From Burkholderia sp. HI2500 (GTDB lineage Bacteria > Pseudomonadota > Gammaproteobacteria > Burkholderiales > Burkholderiaceae), in the NCBI RefSeq assembly GCF_002223055.1, contig NZ_NKFL01000005.1, forward strand, positions 682,001 to 746,000: 64,000 bases of DNA, given 5' to 3'. The notes beneath the pieces are model-generated. The model ran no database searches. It saw only the letters and a program-made list of their open reading frames with translations, and was not told the DNA's origin. The position numbers and the translations under genes were made by a program. Below are positions 46,582 to 55,903 of the stretch, piece by piece (position 1 is the first letter of the stretch; every line of letters starts with the position of its first letter).

Positions 46582-47733
46582 TCAGCGGCGCAGCACGGCC
46601 GGCAGCCATGCGTGCTCGACGCGCTGGCCGAGCCAGATCAGCGCCGCGTAGGGCCAGATCCACGCGAGCCAGCGCGCGAGGCTGTTGAAGTGCACGTAGC
46701 GGCCCTGCCGCCAGCCCGACAGCGTGAAGTCGAAGAACGGATTGACCGGCAGCAGGTTCACGAGCGCCACGCCGGCCAGCAGCGCGAGCGCCGCAAGCGT
46801 CGCGCGCCAGGTCGCCGGCACGTGCAGCGCGACGAGCGCGGCCGCGAAGCCGAGCTCGATCCCGAGCCGCGCGCCAGGCGTCGCCCACACGACGACGAGG
46901 CCGGTGGCCGACTGCATGAAGGTCGCGGCCGCCTTCAGCACGAGCGTCGCGACGACGAGCGCGATCAGGAGCCGGATGCGCGGCGCGCGCGGCCGCATCG
47001 CGAGCGACGCGATCGTCAGCGCGGCGAACAGCATCAGCCCGCCGAGCGCGGCCTCCCAACCGGAGTCGGACAGCCAGCCGTCGACGCGCTCCGGCCATTC
47101 GCCCACGCGCCATGCGGCCGGCAGCCACGCGAGCAGCGCGTCCTGCATCGACACGTCGGCGCGCTCCCACAGCGCGGCCGGCCAGTCGCCGATGCCGAAC
47201 AGGAACGGCGACGGAAACAGGATCGCGAACGGCCACAGCCCGGCGAGCAGCAGCGGCGTCGCGCCGTCGTCCTCGAACCACGCGAAGCGCAGCCGGCGCA
47301 GCGCGCCGCGATCGAGCAGCGCACCGGTGGCCGGCGCGACGAGCGCGGCGCCCAGCAGCGCGCCGAGCGCGTTGGCCGCGAGATCGAGATTCGACGCGAC
47401 GCGCGTCGGCAGGTAGGTTTGCAGCGCTTCCATCGCGCCCGACAGCAGCATGCCGAGCCCGGCTGCGATCAGCGTCGCGGCCACGCCGCGCCAGCGCGGG
47501 TGCAGTGCAAGCACGGCAAGCGCGCCGAACGGCATATAGCCGAGCACGTTCGTGACCACGTCGAATGCGGTCACGTAGCGCTGCATCGGCGCGAACAGGT
47601 AGTCGAACGGCCCGATGCCGAGCGACACCCAGCCCGCGAACGGATACAGCGACGCGTAGACGATGAGGGCCGCGTAAGCGGCAAAGGCCTGCCGCGCGAG
47701 CGGCGATGCGCGAAGGGTGCCGGTCGCGCTCAT
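46582..47733 (-). CDS. VanZ-family membrane protein
   Basis: Inner-membrane protein of 383 residues with about nine to ten hydrophobic segments. The N-terminal VanZ domain shows YASLYPFAGW, DVVTNVLGYMPFGALAVL and the conserved SGAMEALQTYLPTRVASNLDLAANALG in parts (MEALQTYLPTR, DLAANALGA). VanZ proteins are linked to teicoplanin tolerance in Gram-positives; in Gram-negatives the role is unknown. The ATG at 47733 is preferred because the 49 codons above it are Arg/Ala-rich. It follows the MCE transporter operon by 19 bases and may be its last gene. Confidence 0.82.
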   Translation of the reverse strand: MSATGTLRASPLARQAFAAYAALIVYASLYPFAGWVSLGIGPFDYLFAPMQRYVTAFDVVTNVLGYMPFGALAVLALHPRWRGVAATLIAAGLGMLLSGAMEALQTYLPTRVASNLDLAANALGALLGAALVAPATGALLDRGALRRLRFAWFEDDGATPLLLAGLWPFAILFPSPFLFGIGDWPAALWERADVSMQDALLAWLPAAWRVGEWPERVDGWLSDSGWEAALGGLMLFAALTIASLAMRPRAPRIRLLIALVVATLVLKAAATFMQSATGLVVVWATPGARLGIELGFAAALVALHVPATWRATLAALALLAGVALVNLLPVNPFFDFTLSGWRQGRYVHFNSLARWLAWIWPYAALIWLGQRVEHAWLPAVLRR

Positions 47734-47752
47734 CGCGGCTGCGCGGCACGCG

Positions 47753-48376
47753 TCACGGCGTGCCCGCGTACGCCTGCATGCCGACCCACGCGGCGATCTG
47801 CGACACGAGCTGGTCGCTCGCCGTCGCGAGCGCGCGGGCGCCGCCCGCCGCGTCCGGCGTGCTGGACGGTGCGCGTGCAACGAACGTGCGCTGGCCGAGC
47901 ACCTTGCCGTCCAGCATCAGCGTCGCGCGTGCGGTGACGGCGCCGTGGCTCTGCGACTGGCCGTCGAACACCTGTTCGAATTCGTTCAGGTCGACCTTGA
48001 GCGTCGGCGCGCGCACGCCGTCGGAGCCTTCGAGCACCGTGCCGCGCGACGACAGCGCGCCGCGCAGCCGCTGCGTGAGCAATTGCGCGGGCGGCGCGGT
48101 CCAGCGGCTGTCGCGATAGGCGGCCACGTGCTGCGCGTCCACGTATGCGAGGCGGTAGGCGAATTTGTCGGAGTCGAGCGCGTCGGGCGCGGCGACGTCG
48201 AGCACCTTCAGCGCGGGGCCCGAGCCTGCGGTCACGACCGACGTGGCCGGCCCGAGGTCATAGCGGACATTCGACAGCACCGCGCTGTTGCCGGCGCAGC
48301 CGGCCGCGAGCGACAGCGTCAGCACGGCAAGCGCGGCCGCGGCGGGACGCAGCGCGCGGTCAAGGATTCGTGGCAT
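47753..48376 (-). CDS. MCE-transporter auxiliary lipoprotein (PqiC/DUF330-like)
   Basis: Outer-membrane or periplasmic lipoprotein of 207 residues. The signal ends LTLSLAAGC, a good lipobox with the cysteine near residue 27. The mature part fits the ABC-type transport auxiliary (PqiC-like) family: YDLGPA near the start and APTLKVDLNEFEQVFDGQ. Such lipoproteins accompany MlaD/PqiB-type MCE proteins in lipid traffic across the periplasm. The ATG at 48376 has an AGGA ribosome site; a GTG at 48418 that overlaps the MlaD-like stop is the main alternative. Confidence 0.85.
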   Translation of the reverse strand: MPRILDRALRPAAAALAVLTLSLAAGCAGNSAVLSNVRYDLGPATSVVTAGSGPALKVLDVAAPDALDSDKFAYRLAYVDAQHVAAYRDSRWTAPPAQLLTQRLRGALSSRGTVLEGSDGVRAPTLKVDLNEFEQVFDGQSQSHGAVTARATLMLDGKVLGQRTFVARAPSSTPDAAGGARALATASDQLVSQIAAWVGMQAYAGTP

Positions 48377-48414
48377 GGCGTGTTCCTGCATGGAGTTTCC
48401 GGTTTCGATGGGTG

Positions 48415-49344
48415 TCACTGCCCGGCCGTCGCACCCGGCCAGACGAAGCCCGGCTCGCCGGGCCCCGGCGCCGCGCCGGGCGAACCGAACAACAGACTGC
48501 GCGGATTGCGGCCAAGTTCACCGGCCACGTCCTTCAATTGCCGCGATGCGTCGCCGACGCTGCCGGCGAGCGCGTTGAAACGCGGCAGCGTGTCGTACTG
48601 CACGCGCGTGTTGAGACCGTTCAGCGCGACGCTGATCTGCTCGGCGGCCGTGCCGGCCTTGTTCAGGTTCGACACGAGCGGCCCGTTCGGCTGCAGCAGC
48701 GTGTTCGCCGACGCCATCGCGCGGTTCACCTCGTGCATCGTTTCCGGCAGCGCAGTGACCGCCGGGCCGAGCTGCTTCGTCAGCGTGGCGGCGCCGTCGG
48801 CCGCGTGCTGCAGGCTTTCGGCGGTCGCGCGCAACTGCTCGCGCATCTCGGGCGACATCAGCGCATTCGCGCTCTTCGCGGCCAGTTCGAGCTGCCGCAG
48901 CAGCACGTCGCCGCGCTCCTGGATCTGGTCGAACAGGCTCGGCCGCATCGGGATCTGCGCGATCGCCTTCGGCGACGACGGCAGCGGCGCCAGGTCGCGG
49001 CCCGTGTCCTCGAGCTGCACGAACGCGATGCCCGTCACGCCCTGGAAGCCGAGGCTGCCGTAGGTCGACTGCGTGATCGGCGCGTCATGGTCGACGAGAA
49101 TGCGGATCCGGATCTGGCCCGGATGCGTGCGATCGAAACCGATCGACTGCACCTTGCCGACGTCGAGGCCGCGAAAGCGCACGGCCGCGTCCGGAAACAG
49201 CCCCGTCACGTTGGTGCGCGCGAGCAGGTCGTACGGCACGCGCACGGTGCGGTCGACGTTGAACCAGAACACGGTGCCCGCGATCGCGAGCGTCAGCGCG
49301 ATCGTGAACAGGCCGGCCCAGAACGCATGTGATTTGTTTTCCAT
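48415..49344 (-). CDS. MlaD-family MCE protein
   Basis: Periplasmic lipid-binding subunit anchored by one N-terminal helix (about residues 8-28, WAGLFTIALTLAIAGTVFWF in part). The 309-residue product has an MCE domain (VPYDLLARTNVTGLFPDAAVRFRGLDVGKV in parts, e.g. VRFRGLDVGKVQSIG) and a long helical C-terminus. The MCE core normally forms a hexameric ring that passes phospholipid or other lipids. Here it is third after the MlaE- and MlaF-like genes, with an 18-base gap to the ATPase gene. Confidence 0.9.
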   Translation of the reverse strand: MENKSHAFWAGLFTIALTLAIAGTVFWFNVDRTVRVPYDLLARTNVTGLFPDAAVRFRGLDVGKVQSIGFDRTHPGQIRIRILVDHDAPITQSTYGSLGFQGVTGIAFVQLEDTGRDLAPLPSSPKAIAQIPMRPSLFDQIQERGDVLLRQLELAAKSANALMSPEMREQLRATAESLQHAADGAATLTKQLGPAVTALPETMHEVNRAMASANTLLQPNGPLVSNLNKAGTAAEQISVALNGLNTRVQYDTLPRFNALAGSVGDASRQLKDVAGELGRNPRSLLFGSPGAAPGPGEPGFVWPGATAGQ

Positions 49345-49362
49345 TCGCGGATTCCTTCGTGC

Positions 49363-50277
49363 CTACAGCTCGACGCTCGACAGCGCCGGTTCGAGGGCCG
49401 CCTTCGGCAGCTTCGCGCGCCGCTCGGGCGGCAGCGCCTGCAATGCGCGGCGCCCGCGCAGCCCCAGGAAATATTCGTGGATGAACGGATGGTCGACGTT
49501 CGCGGCCTCCTCGACCGGCGCGGCGACCAGCACCTTGCGGTCGGCCAGCACCGCGACGCGCGTCGACAGCGCGACCATCGTGTCGAGATCGTGCGTCACC
49601 ATCACGACGGTCAGCCCGAGCGTGCGGTGCAGCGTCGCGATCAGCTCGACGAATTCGTCCGACGCCTGCGGATCGAGGCCGGCCGTCGGCTCGTCGAGGA
49701 ACAGCAGTTCAGGCTCGAGCGCGATCGCGCGCGCGATGCCCACCCGCTTGACCATCCCGCCCGACAGCGCGGCCGGCATCTTCGACGCGTGCTTGCACGG
49801 CAGCCCGACCATCTCGAGCTTCAGCATCACGATGTCGTGCAGCAGGTCCGGCGGCACGCGGCCGAGCTCGCGCAGCGGCTGCGCGACGTTGTCGAACACC
49901 GTCATCGACGAGAACAGCGCGCCCTGCTGGAACAGCATCCCGGAGCGCGTGCGCATCATCCGCGCGCTCGCGTCGTCGATCGTCGCGGTATCTTCACCGA
50001 ATACCTTGATCGTGCCCGACGTCGGCCGCTCGAGGCCGAGGATCTGCCGCACGAGCGTGGTCTTGCCGGAGCCCGAGCCGCCGACGATCGACACGATCTC
50101 GCCGCGCCGCACGTCGAAGTCGAGCTTCTGGTGAATGATGTTGCGCCCGTAGCGCTTGGTCAGGTTGCGCACCTCGATCACGAGGTCGCCGCCGTCGGCC
50201 GCCGCGGCCGGCCGGGTGCCGACCGAGCCGGCGCCGATGGCCGCGGCATGCGCGGTCGTTTCGTTCGATGCGTTCAT
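49363..50277 (-). CDS. MlaF-family ABC ATPase
   Basis: Cytosolic ATPase of the lipid transporter, 304 residues. Walker A is GGSGSGKTTLVRQ, the signature AALSGGMVKRVGIARAIAL, Walker B LLFLDEPTAGLDP and the switch histidine in VMVTHDLDTMVAL. The start at 50277 (MNASNETTAHAAAI) gives a 30-residue low-complexity N-terminus and overlaps the end of the permease gene by four bases, so the two are translationally coupled. A role in Mla-type lipid or toluene-tolerance transport is family knowledge. Confidence 0.92.
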   Translation of the reverse strand: MNASNETTAHAAAIGAGSVGTRPAAAADGGDLVIEVRNLTKRYGRNIIHQKLDFDVRRGEIVSIVGGSGSGKTTLVRQILGLERPTSGTIKVFGEDTATIDDASARMMRTRSGMLFQQGALFSSMTVFDNVAQPLRELGRVPPDLLHDIVMLKLEMVGLPCKHASKMPAALSGGMVKRVGIARAIALEPELLFLDEPTAGLDPQASDEFVELIATLHRTLGLTVVMVTHDLDTMVALSTRVAVLADRKVLVAAPVEEAANVDHPFIHEYFLGLRGRRALQALPPERRAKLPKAALEPALSSVEL

Positions 50278-51398
50278 CCGAGCCCCACGTTCTGGAACAG
50301 GATCGCGAACACCGCGTCGGCGAGGATCACGACCGTGATCGACGTCACGACCGACGTGGTCGTGCCTTCGCCGAGGCTCTGCGAGTTCGCCTTGATCCGG
50401 AAGCCGAAATGGCAGGCGACCAGCGCGATCAGCATGCCGAACACGACGCCCTTGCCCACCCCGATGTACAGGTTCGCGATCGGCACGACGCCCGGCAGCG
50501 AGCGCACGAAATAGTTGACGTCGATGCCGAGCACGAGCTTCGCGGCGAGCGCGCCGCCCGTCAGCGCGATGATGTTGGTCCACATCACGAGCAGCGGCAT
50601 CGCGATGCCGAGCGCGAGCACGCGCGGCAGGATCAGCCGCAGCCCGTGCGGGATGCCCATCACGCGCATCGCGTCGAGCTCCTCGGTCACGCGCATCACG
50701 CCGATCTGCGCGGTGATCGCCGAACCCGAGCGGCCGGCGACGAGAATCGCCGACAGCACCGGGCCGAGCTCGCGGATCACCGACAGCCCGAGAATGTTCA
50801 CGATATAGCGGTTCGCGCCGAACATCTGCAGCTGCTGCGCGGACAGGTAGCTGAGCACGATGCCGATCAGGAACGCGACGAGCGCGGTGATCGGCAGCGC
50901 CTGCGCGCCGGCGCTGTAGATGTTCGCCGAGGTTTCCTTCCACGGCATCGTCTTCGGGCGGCGCAGCACCGACAATGCATCGAGGATCACGAGGCCGAAC
51001 ATCGCGATACCGCCCTTCAGGTGTTCGCCGAACGTGAACAGCATGAAGCCCAAGCGCGTGATCGGGCCGAAGCGCACCACCCGTTCGGGCGCCTCGCGCT
51101 CGCTGTCGAGCCGCTCGATGCGCTCGAAGATCGTGCGCTGCGTCACGCTCAGCGCGACGCCGGCCGGCAGCTTGCGGCCCCACACGCGCCACAGCGCCTG
51201 GCCGCCGACGTGGTCGAGCCGCTCGATGCCGGACAGATCCCATTCGCTCACGTGCCCGGACGCGATGCTCGCGATACGGCGCGCCACCGCGCCGCGATTG
51301 CGTGCAAGCGCGAGCGCGGTCCACTGGCCGTACAGGCGCACCGTCTGGCCCTGGCTGCCGGCGTCGACCGACAGGCCGGGAGGAGTCTCGAAGTCCAA
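50274..51398 (-). CDS. MlaE-family permease with N-terminal STAS domain
   Basis: Inner-membrane permease of 374 residues. Residues 1 to about 110 form a STAS-like domain (WDLSGIERLDHVGGQALWRVWG), as in MlaB, fused to the MlaE permease (from about residue 125) with FLIGIVLSYLSAQQLQMFGAN and the coupling segment ITAQIGVMRVTEELDAMRVMGI. The fusion replaces a separate MlaB. It is the first gene of permease-ATPase-MCE-lipoprotein; the divergent cpdB-like gene starts 294 bases away. Confidence 0.92.
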   Translation of the reverse strand: MDFETPPGLSVDAGSQGQTVRLYGQWTALALARNRGAVARRIASIASGHVSEWDLSGIERLDHVGGQALWRVWGRKLPAGVALSVTQRTIFERIERLDSEREAPERVVRFGPITRLGFMLFTFGEHLKGGIAMFGLVILDALSVLRRPKTMPWKETSANIYSAGAQALPITALVAFLIGIVLSYLSAQQLQMFGANRYIVNILGLSVIRELGPVLSAILVAGRSGSAITAQIGVMRVTEELDAMRVMGIPHGLRLILPRVLALGIAMPLLVMWTNIIALTGGALAAKLVLGIDVNYFVRSLPGVVPIANLYIGVGKGVVFGMLIALVACHFGFRIKANSQSLGEGTTTSVVTSITVVILADAVFAILFQNVGLG

Positions 51399-51691
51399 GG
51401 GCAGGTTGTTTGCAAAAAGGTGACAGCGGCCATTGTAGCGAACCGCCCGACGACGCGACGTGAGGATTTCCGTGGGGCGCCTGGCCCGGGGCGCCTGACC
51501 GGGAACGCCCGCCCCGGGAGCCGCGTGGAAGCCGCCGCTGCCGGCCCGTTGCCGGCTTCATCACCTTTCATTCTTCCGTCACGATTCCTTTCGATACTCT
51601 CACGCGCCGCACATCAGGCCGTCGGCGCCCCGCGCCGCCAATCGTTGCGACTCTCGCCTTTCATAAAACAGAACACCGAACAGGACAACCG

Positions 51692-53761
51692 ATGCGTCTT
51701 CCCCTGCTTTCCCGCCGTCGCGTGCCGGCGATCGCCGCGCTCGCCAGCCTCGCCTTCATCCTCGCCGCCTGCGGCGGCGACGACGTCACCTCGCCGCCCG
51801 CGACGCCGCCGGCGGCCCAGGCGCCCGTCGGCACGACGGCCACGCTCGCCCTGCTCGAGACGACCGACCTGCACACCAACGTGCTGTCGTATGACTATTT
51901 CAAGCTCGCCGCCGACAACTCGCTCGGCTTCGAGCGCGTGTCGACGCTGATCGCGCAAGCGCGCGCGCAGTATCCGAACACGCTGCTGCTCGACAACGGC
52001 GACACGATCCAGGGCACCGCGCTGTCGGACTACCAGGCGCTCGTGAAGCCGGTCGGCTGCGACCAGACGCTCGCGATCTACAAGGTGATGAACGCCGCGA
52101 AATTCGACGGCGGCGGGATCGGCAACCACGAATTCAACTACGGGCTGCCGTACCTGTCGCAGGTGACCGGCAACACGTTCGAGGTCGACGGCCTGCCGGC
52201 GCCGGCCCAGCAGAAGAAGTGCGCGGGCCCGAACTTCCCGCAGGTGCTCGCGAACGTGATCAGCGCGAAGACCAACGCGCCGCTGTTCACGCCGTACACG
52301 ATCCTGACCCGCACCGTGACCGCGACGACGCCGGACGGCAAGACGGTCAGCGCGCCCGTGAAGATCGGCATCATCGGCTTCACGCCGCCCGCGATCATGA
52401 ACTGGGACAAGCGCTGGCTCGACGGCAAGGTCTATACGACCGGCCTGAAGGAAGCCGCCGAGAAGTACATTCCGGAGATGCGCGCGAAGGGCGCCGATCT
52501 CGTCGTCGCGATCTCGCACGGCGGCCTCGACAATTCCGCGTATTCGCCGACGATGGAGAACGGCAGCTGGTGGCTGTCGAAGGTGACCGGCATCGACGCG
52601 ATGCTGATCGGCCACTCGCACCAGGTGTTCCCGGACGCGAACAGCACCGTGTCGCAGTTCAACCTGCCGGGCGTCGACAAGGTCAAGGGCACCGTCAACG
52701 GCGTGCCGACCGTGATGGCCAACTACTGGGGCAAGCACCTCGGCGTGATCAAGCTCGGCCTGAAGTTCGACGGCAAGACGTGGAGCGTCGACAAGTCGCA
52801 GACGACCGTCGAGGCGCGGCCGATCCAGAACGCCGACAAGAGCTACGTCGCGGCCGATCCGTCCGTGTCCGCCGCGATCGCCGCCGAGCACCAGGCGACG
52901 ATCGACTACGTGAAGACGCCGATCGGCTCGACCGACTACCGGATGAACTCGTACTTCGCCGATGTCGGCGATCCCGGCGCGATCCAGATCGTCAACGAGG
53001 CGCAGGCCGACTACGTGAAGACCTATGTGCAGGCGAACCTGCCGCAATACGCGTCGCTGCCGGTGCTGTCGGTCAGCGCGCCGTTCAAGAGCGGCTTCGG
53101 CGGCGGCACCGACTACACCGACGTCGCGCCGGGCGCGCTCGCGATCAACAACGCGGCCGACCTGTACCTGTACCCGAACACAGTGTACGCGGTGAAGGTG
53201 AGCGGCGCCGACGTGAAGAACTGGCTCGAAACGGCCGCGAAGCGCTTCAACCGCATCGACCCGACCAAGGCGACCGTGCAACCGCTCGTCAGCACGTTCC
53301 CCGGCTACAACTTCGACATGTTCACGTCGGCCGATCTCGCGTATGAAATCGACGTCACGCAGCCGGTCGGCAGCCGGATCAAGAACCTGACGTACAAGGG
53401 CGCGGCGATCGACCCGAACGCGCAGTTCATCGTCGCGACCAACAACTACCGCGCGAGCGGCGGCGGCAACTTCCCCGGCCTCGACGGCAGCAAGACGATC
53501 TTCGCGTCGCCCGACGCGAACCGCGACGTGCTGATCGCGTTCGTCAAGAAGCGCGGCGCCATCACGCGCGTGGCCGACGGCGCACAGCGCAGCTGGCGCT
53601 TCACGAAGCTCGCGAGCTCGGTCGCGCACGTGCAGTTCGCGTCCGCGCCGAACCGCCTCGGCGACGCGGCGGCGGCCGGCCTGACCGGCATCACGCAGGT
53701 CGCGGCCGACGACGGCTCGGGCAAGAACCTGGCCACCTACGAAATCGACCTCACGCAATGA
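51692..53761 (+). CDS. cpdB: 2',3'-cyclic-nucleotide 2'-phosphodiesterase / 3'-nucleotidase family lipoprotein
   Basis: Exported metallophosphoesterase of 689 residues that would scavenge nucleotides in the periplasm. The signal peptide ends SLAFILAAC, a lipobox (cysteine near residue 28). The catalytic domain has LLETTDLHTNVLSYDYF, LLDNGDTIQGTALSDY, GIGNHEFNYGL and GHSHQVFP, supplying the metal ligands, and the C-terminal 5'-nucleotidase domain has ASGGGNFPGLDGSK. Its 3' end overlaps the Sel1 gene by four bases. 5'-nucleotidase (UshA-like) is the alternative activity. Confidence 0.9.
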   Translation: MRLPLLSRRRVPAIAALASLAFILAACGGDDVTSPPATPPAAQAPVGTTATLALLETTDLHTNVLSYDYFKLAADNSLGFERVSTLIAQARAQYPNTLLLDNGDTIQGTALSDYQALVKPVGCDQTLAIYKVMNAAKFDGGGIGNHEFNYGLPYLSQVTGNTFEVDGLPAPAQQKKCAGPNFPQVLANVISAKTNAPLFTPYTILTRTVTATTPDGKTVSAPVKIGIIGFTPPAIMNWDKRWLDGKVYTTGLKEAAEKYIPEMRAKGADLVVAISHGGLDNSAYSPTMENGSWWLSKVTGIDAMLIGHSHQVFPDANSTVSQFNLPGVDKVKGTVNGVPTVMANYWGKHLGVIKLGLKFDGKTWSVDKSQTTVEARPIQNADKSYVAADPSVSAAIAAEHQATIDYVKTPIGSTDYRMNSYFADVGDPGAIQIVNEAQADYVKTYVQANLPQYASLPVLSVSAPFKSGFGGGTDYTDVAPGALAINNAADLYLYPNTVYAVKVSGADVKNWLETAAKRFNRIDPTKATVQPLVSTFPGYNFDMFTSADLAYEIDVTQPVGSRIKNLTYKGAAIDPNAQFIVATNNYRASGGGNFPGLDGSKTIFASPDANRDVLIAFVKKRGAITRVADGAQRSWRFTKLASSVAHVQFASAPNRLGDAAAAGLTGITQVAADDGSGKNLATYEIDLTQ

Positions 53762-54615
53762 GACCCGCGATGCAACCGATCCGGACGATGCGGCCGGCCG
53801 AAACCGGCCTCGCCGCCGCCGCGCGGCGCCTGCTGCGCGCGAAACTCCCGCCGGCCGCGCTGCTCGCGGCGGCGGCCGTGACCGTCGCGGCCGTCGTCGC
53901 GGCAGCCGGCCTGCGCGGCGGCGGCCCCGCGCCGAGCGCCGCGCAGCTCGACGAGTGGCAGGCGATGGTCACCCAGGCCACCGAGCCGCATGCGCTCGCG
54001 CAGTTGCGCACGCTGGCGCGCCGCGGCTCGGGCGACGCGCAGGCGGCGCTCGGCATCGCGCTCGTCGACGCGCGCGAACCGGGGCTGCGCGACGAGGGGC
54101 GCGGCTGGCTGGAAACGGCCGCGGCGGCAGACGGCAAGGCCGACGCGCCCGCCGCCCGGCGTGCGCAGCTCGCGCTCGGCAAGGCGCTGCTGCTCGGCAG
54201 CAGCGACATGCCGAAGGACTACGCACGCGCCCGCACGCTGCTCGGCGAAGCGGCCGCGCAGGGCGACCCGGCCGCCGCGTATTACCTCGGGCTGATCTAT
54301 CGCAGCGGCTACGGCGTCGCCGCCGATCCCGTGCAGGCCGCGCACTGGTTCGACGTCGCGTCGCGCGCGGACATCCCGGCCGCGGACTTCATGCTCGCGA
54401 ACGCGTACCGCGAAGGCAGCGGCGTACCGCGCGACGAGGCGCGCGCGCTGGCGCTGTATCGCCGCGCCGCCGAGCACGAACTGCCGGAAGCCGTGCAGAC
54501 GCTCGCGATGGCCTATCGCAACGGCGAACTCGGGCTCAAGCCCGACGCTGACGAGTTCCACGCGCAGTGGATCGAGACCGCGCATGCGCTGAAACACCCG
54601 GTCGTCGCGCCGTAA
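53758..54615 (+). CDS. Sel1-repeat membrane-anchored protein
   Basis: A 285-residue protein with a hydrophobic anchor at about residues 24-47 (LPPAALLAAAAVTVAAVVAAAG) and four or five Sel1-like repeats after it: GDAQAALGIALVDA, DYARARTLLGEAAAQGDPAAAYYLG, GVAADPVQAAHWFDVASR and VPRDEARALALYRRAAEH. Such repeats bind other proteins. It is translationally coupled to the preceding nucleotidase gene (ATGA overlap), but a physical link between the two is not known. It probably faces the periplasm. Confidence 0.85.
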   Translation: MRPAMQPIRTMRPAETGLAAAARRLLRAKLPPAALLAAAAVTVAAVVAAAGLRGGGPAPSAAQLDEWQAMVTQATEPHALAQLRTLARRGSGDAQAALGIALVDAREPGLRDEGRGWLETAAAADGKADAPAARRAQLALGKALLLGSSDMPKDYARARTLLGEAAAQGDPAAAYYLGLIYRSGYGVAADPVQAAHWFDVASRADIPAADFMLANAYREGSGVPRDEARALALYRRAAEHELPEAVQTLAMAYRNGELGLKPDADEFHAQWIETAHALKHPVVAP

Positions 54616-54825
54616 CGTTCGTCCGCACGCACCGGCATCCCACCGGCTGCATGACGCGCCTGCTCCGACGCCCCGCGCATCGATCACCCGGCAACGGAAT
54701 CGATCGAGGGGCGCGGGCGTACGCGCCTGTTGCATTGCCGCCCCCGGCTGCTCCACGTCGACCGTTCGATACGCGGCATTGCATTAACATGCAGCCTCAC
54801 AATAAAACCTGAGAGAACTGCATCC

Positions 54826-55374
54826 ATGTCCCATCGCCTTTCCAGGCTTGGCGCCGCTGCCGTCGGCGCCGTCGCCCTCGTCATTGCCGGCGCACCGCTC
54901 ACCGCACGCGCCGCGCCGCCCGCCCAGCCCGACATCTTCAACGCCGCGCTTTGCAAGCCGCCGTTCACGTCGGATCTGATGGACGCGATCTACAACATCG
55001 CCAAGGCGTCCGATCCGAAGCCGGACGAATCGATGCTGGGCGCCGCGGTCTATCGACTGCCGGAGCCGATCCACCGCGACGGCTTCACGACGCAGCAGGT
55101 CGTGTTCGTCAGTACCGGAATCGGCGTGCTCGTGGACGGCGAAGTCGCCGACCAGCTCGCGAAACGCTACCAGCTCGCCCTCGAGAAGGGCCACCTGCTG
55201 GGCGCGTCGTCCGTCGGCTATTCGCGCAGGCTGACGGTCCGCGGCCCGGGTGGTGCGCTGATCCTCGTGTCGGCCCGCCCGGGCCCGGCGCTGAAGGGCA
55301 AGACGCTGCTGGCCTGCGAAATGACGTCCGAGGAGGACATCAAGGCGCTGGAGCGGATGGAGATGCGGCGCTAA
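54826..55374 (+). CDS. Exported protein of unknown function
   Basis: A 182-residue precursor with a signal peptide (1 to about 28, ending AGAPLTARAAPP). The mature part begins QPDIFNAALCKPPFTSDLMDAI and includes VVFVSTGIGVLVDGEVADQLAKRYQL; two cysteines (CKPPF and LLACEM) could pair. I do not recognise a family. The ATG at 54826 starts the signal peptide. It lies 210 bases after the Sel1 gene and faces the PAAR cassette convergently, with 67 bases between the two stops. Confidence 0.72.
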   Translation: MSHRLSRLGAAAVGAVALVIAGAPLTARAAPPAQPDIFNAALCKPPFTSDLMDAIYNIAKASDPKPDESMLGAAVYRLPEPIHRDGFTTQQVVFVSTGIGVLVDGEVADQLAKRYQLALEKGHLLGASSVGYSRRLTVRGPGGALILVSARPGPALKGKTLLACEMTSEEDIKALERMEMRR

Positions 55375-55441
55375 GGAGATGGAGCGTTGGCGCGACGCAA
55401 CGCCACTGCGGGGATATCTCGCATGCGAATACCGTACGTCG

Positions 55442-55903
55442 TTACTTCTGCTCCTGCAAGACCGTACCGCACGGATTCTCGCAACCTTCCGATGAACACG
55501 CTGGAATGAACTCTATCTCTATCTGATTGCGTTCACTCGACGGAACAACGGAGTTGCTTCGCCAGATTTTAGAGTCCATGTGAATCCGATCCTTTGCTAC
55601 ACCGAGATCGAGGAGATACGCTCGGACAGCATTGGCCCGAGTACGGGCGATCGAAATTGCGTCGCGCTCGTGCTCGTCGGCATATCCGTAGATCACGACG
55701 GGACCATTGTTGGCCGCACTGTTCCGAACGGTCACCAACAAGCTGGCGAGCGCAATCCGGTCAGCATTCGAAATGGCCATGACGCCGAGGTCGAGCTTAC
55801 TTGCGTATTGCAGGGAAAAGCTGCAAGCAAACACGACGCTTGAAGCACAAAGCCCCACAAGGCTAATCGATGCACAAGATATACCACGCAATATTGTCCG
55901 CAT
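55442..55903 (-). CDS. Exported OmpA-like protein (third gene of the PAAR cassette)
   Basis: A 153-residue protein with a signal peptide (residues 1 to about 27, SLVGLCASSVVFAC) and an OmpA-like domain. The motif GYADEHERDAISIARTRANAVRAYL, followed by GVAKDRI, matches the peptidoglycan-contacting face of OmpA_C. The ATG at 55903 overlaps the peptidase gene by 41 bases and is chosen as it starts the signal peptide; the frame is open for another 39 codons. Being periplasmic and next to a likely secreted peptidase, it could be an immunity protein or a wall-targeting accessory; both are inference. Lower GC than its surroundings. Confidence 0.7.
   Translation of the reverse strand: MRTILRGISCASISLVGLCASSVVFACSFSLQYASKLDLGVMAISNADRIALASLLVTVRNSAANNGPVVIYGYADEHERDAISIARTRANAVRAYLLDLGVAKDRIHMDSKIWRSNSVVPSSERNQIEIEFIPACSSEGCENPCGTVLQEQK

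Noticed and set aside
46582..51398. Treating the MCE transporter cluster as the main mlaFEDCB operon
   Set aside because: There is no mlaC or separate mlaB gene; the permease carries a fused STAS domain and a PqiC-like lipoprotein follows, so this is a distinct MCE system.
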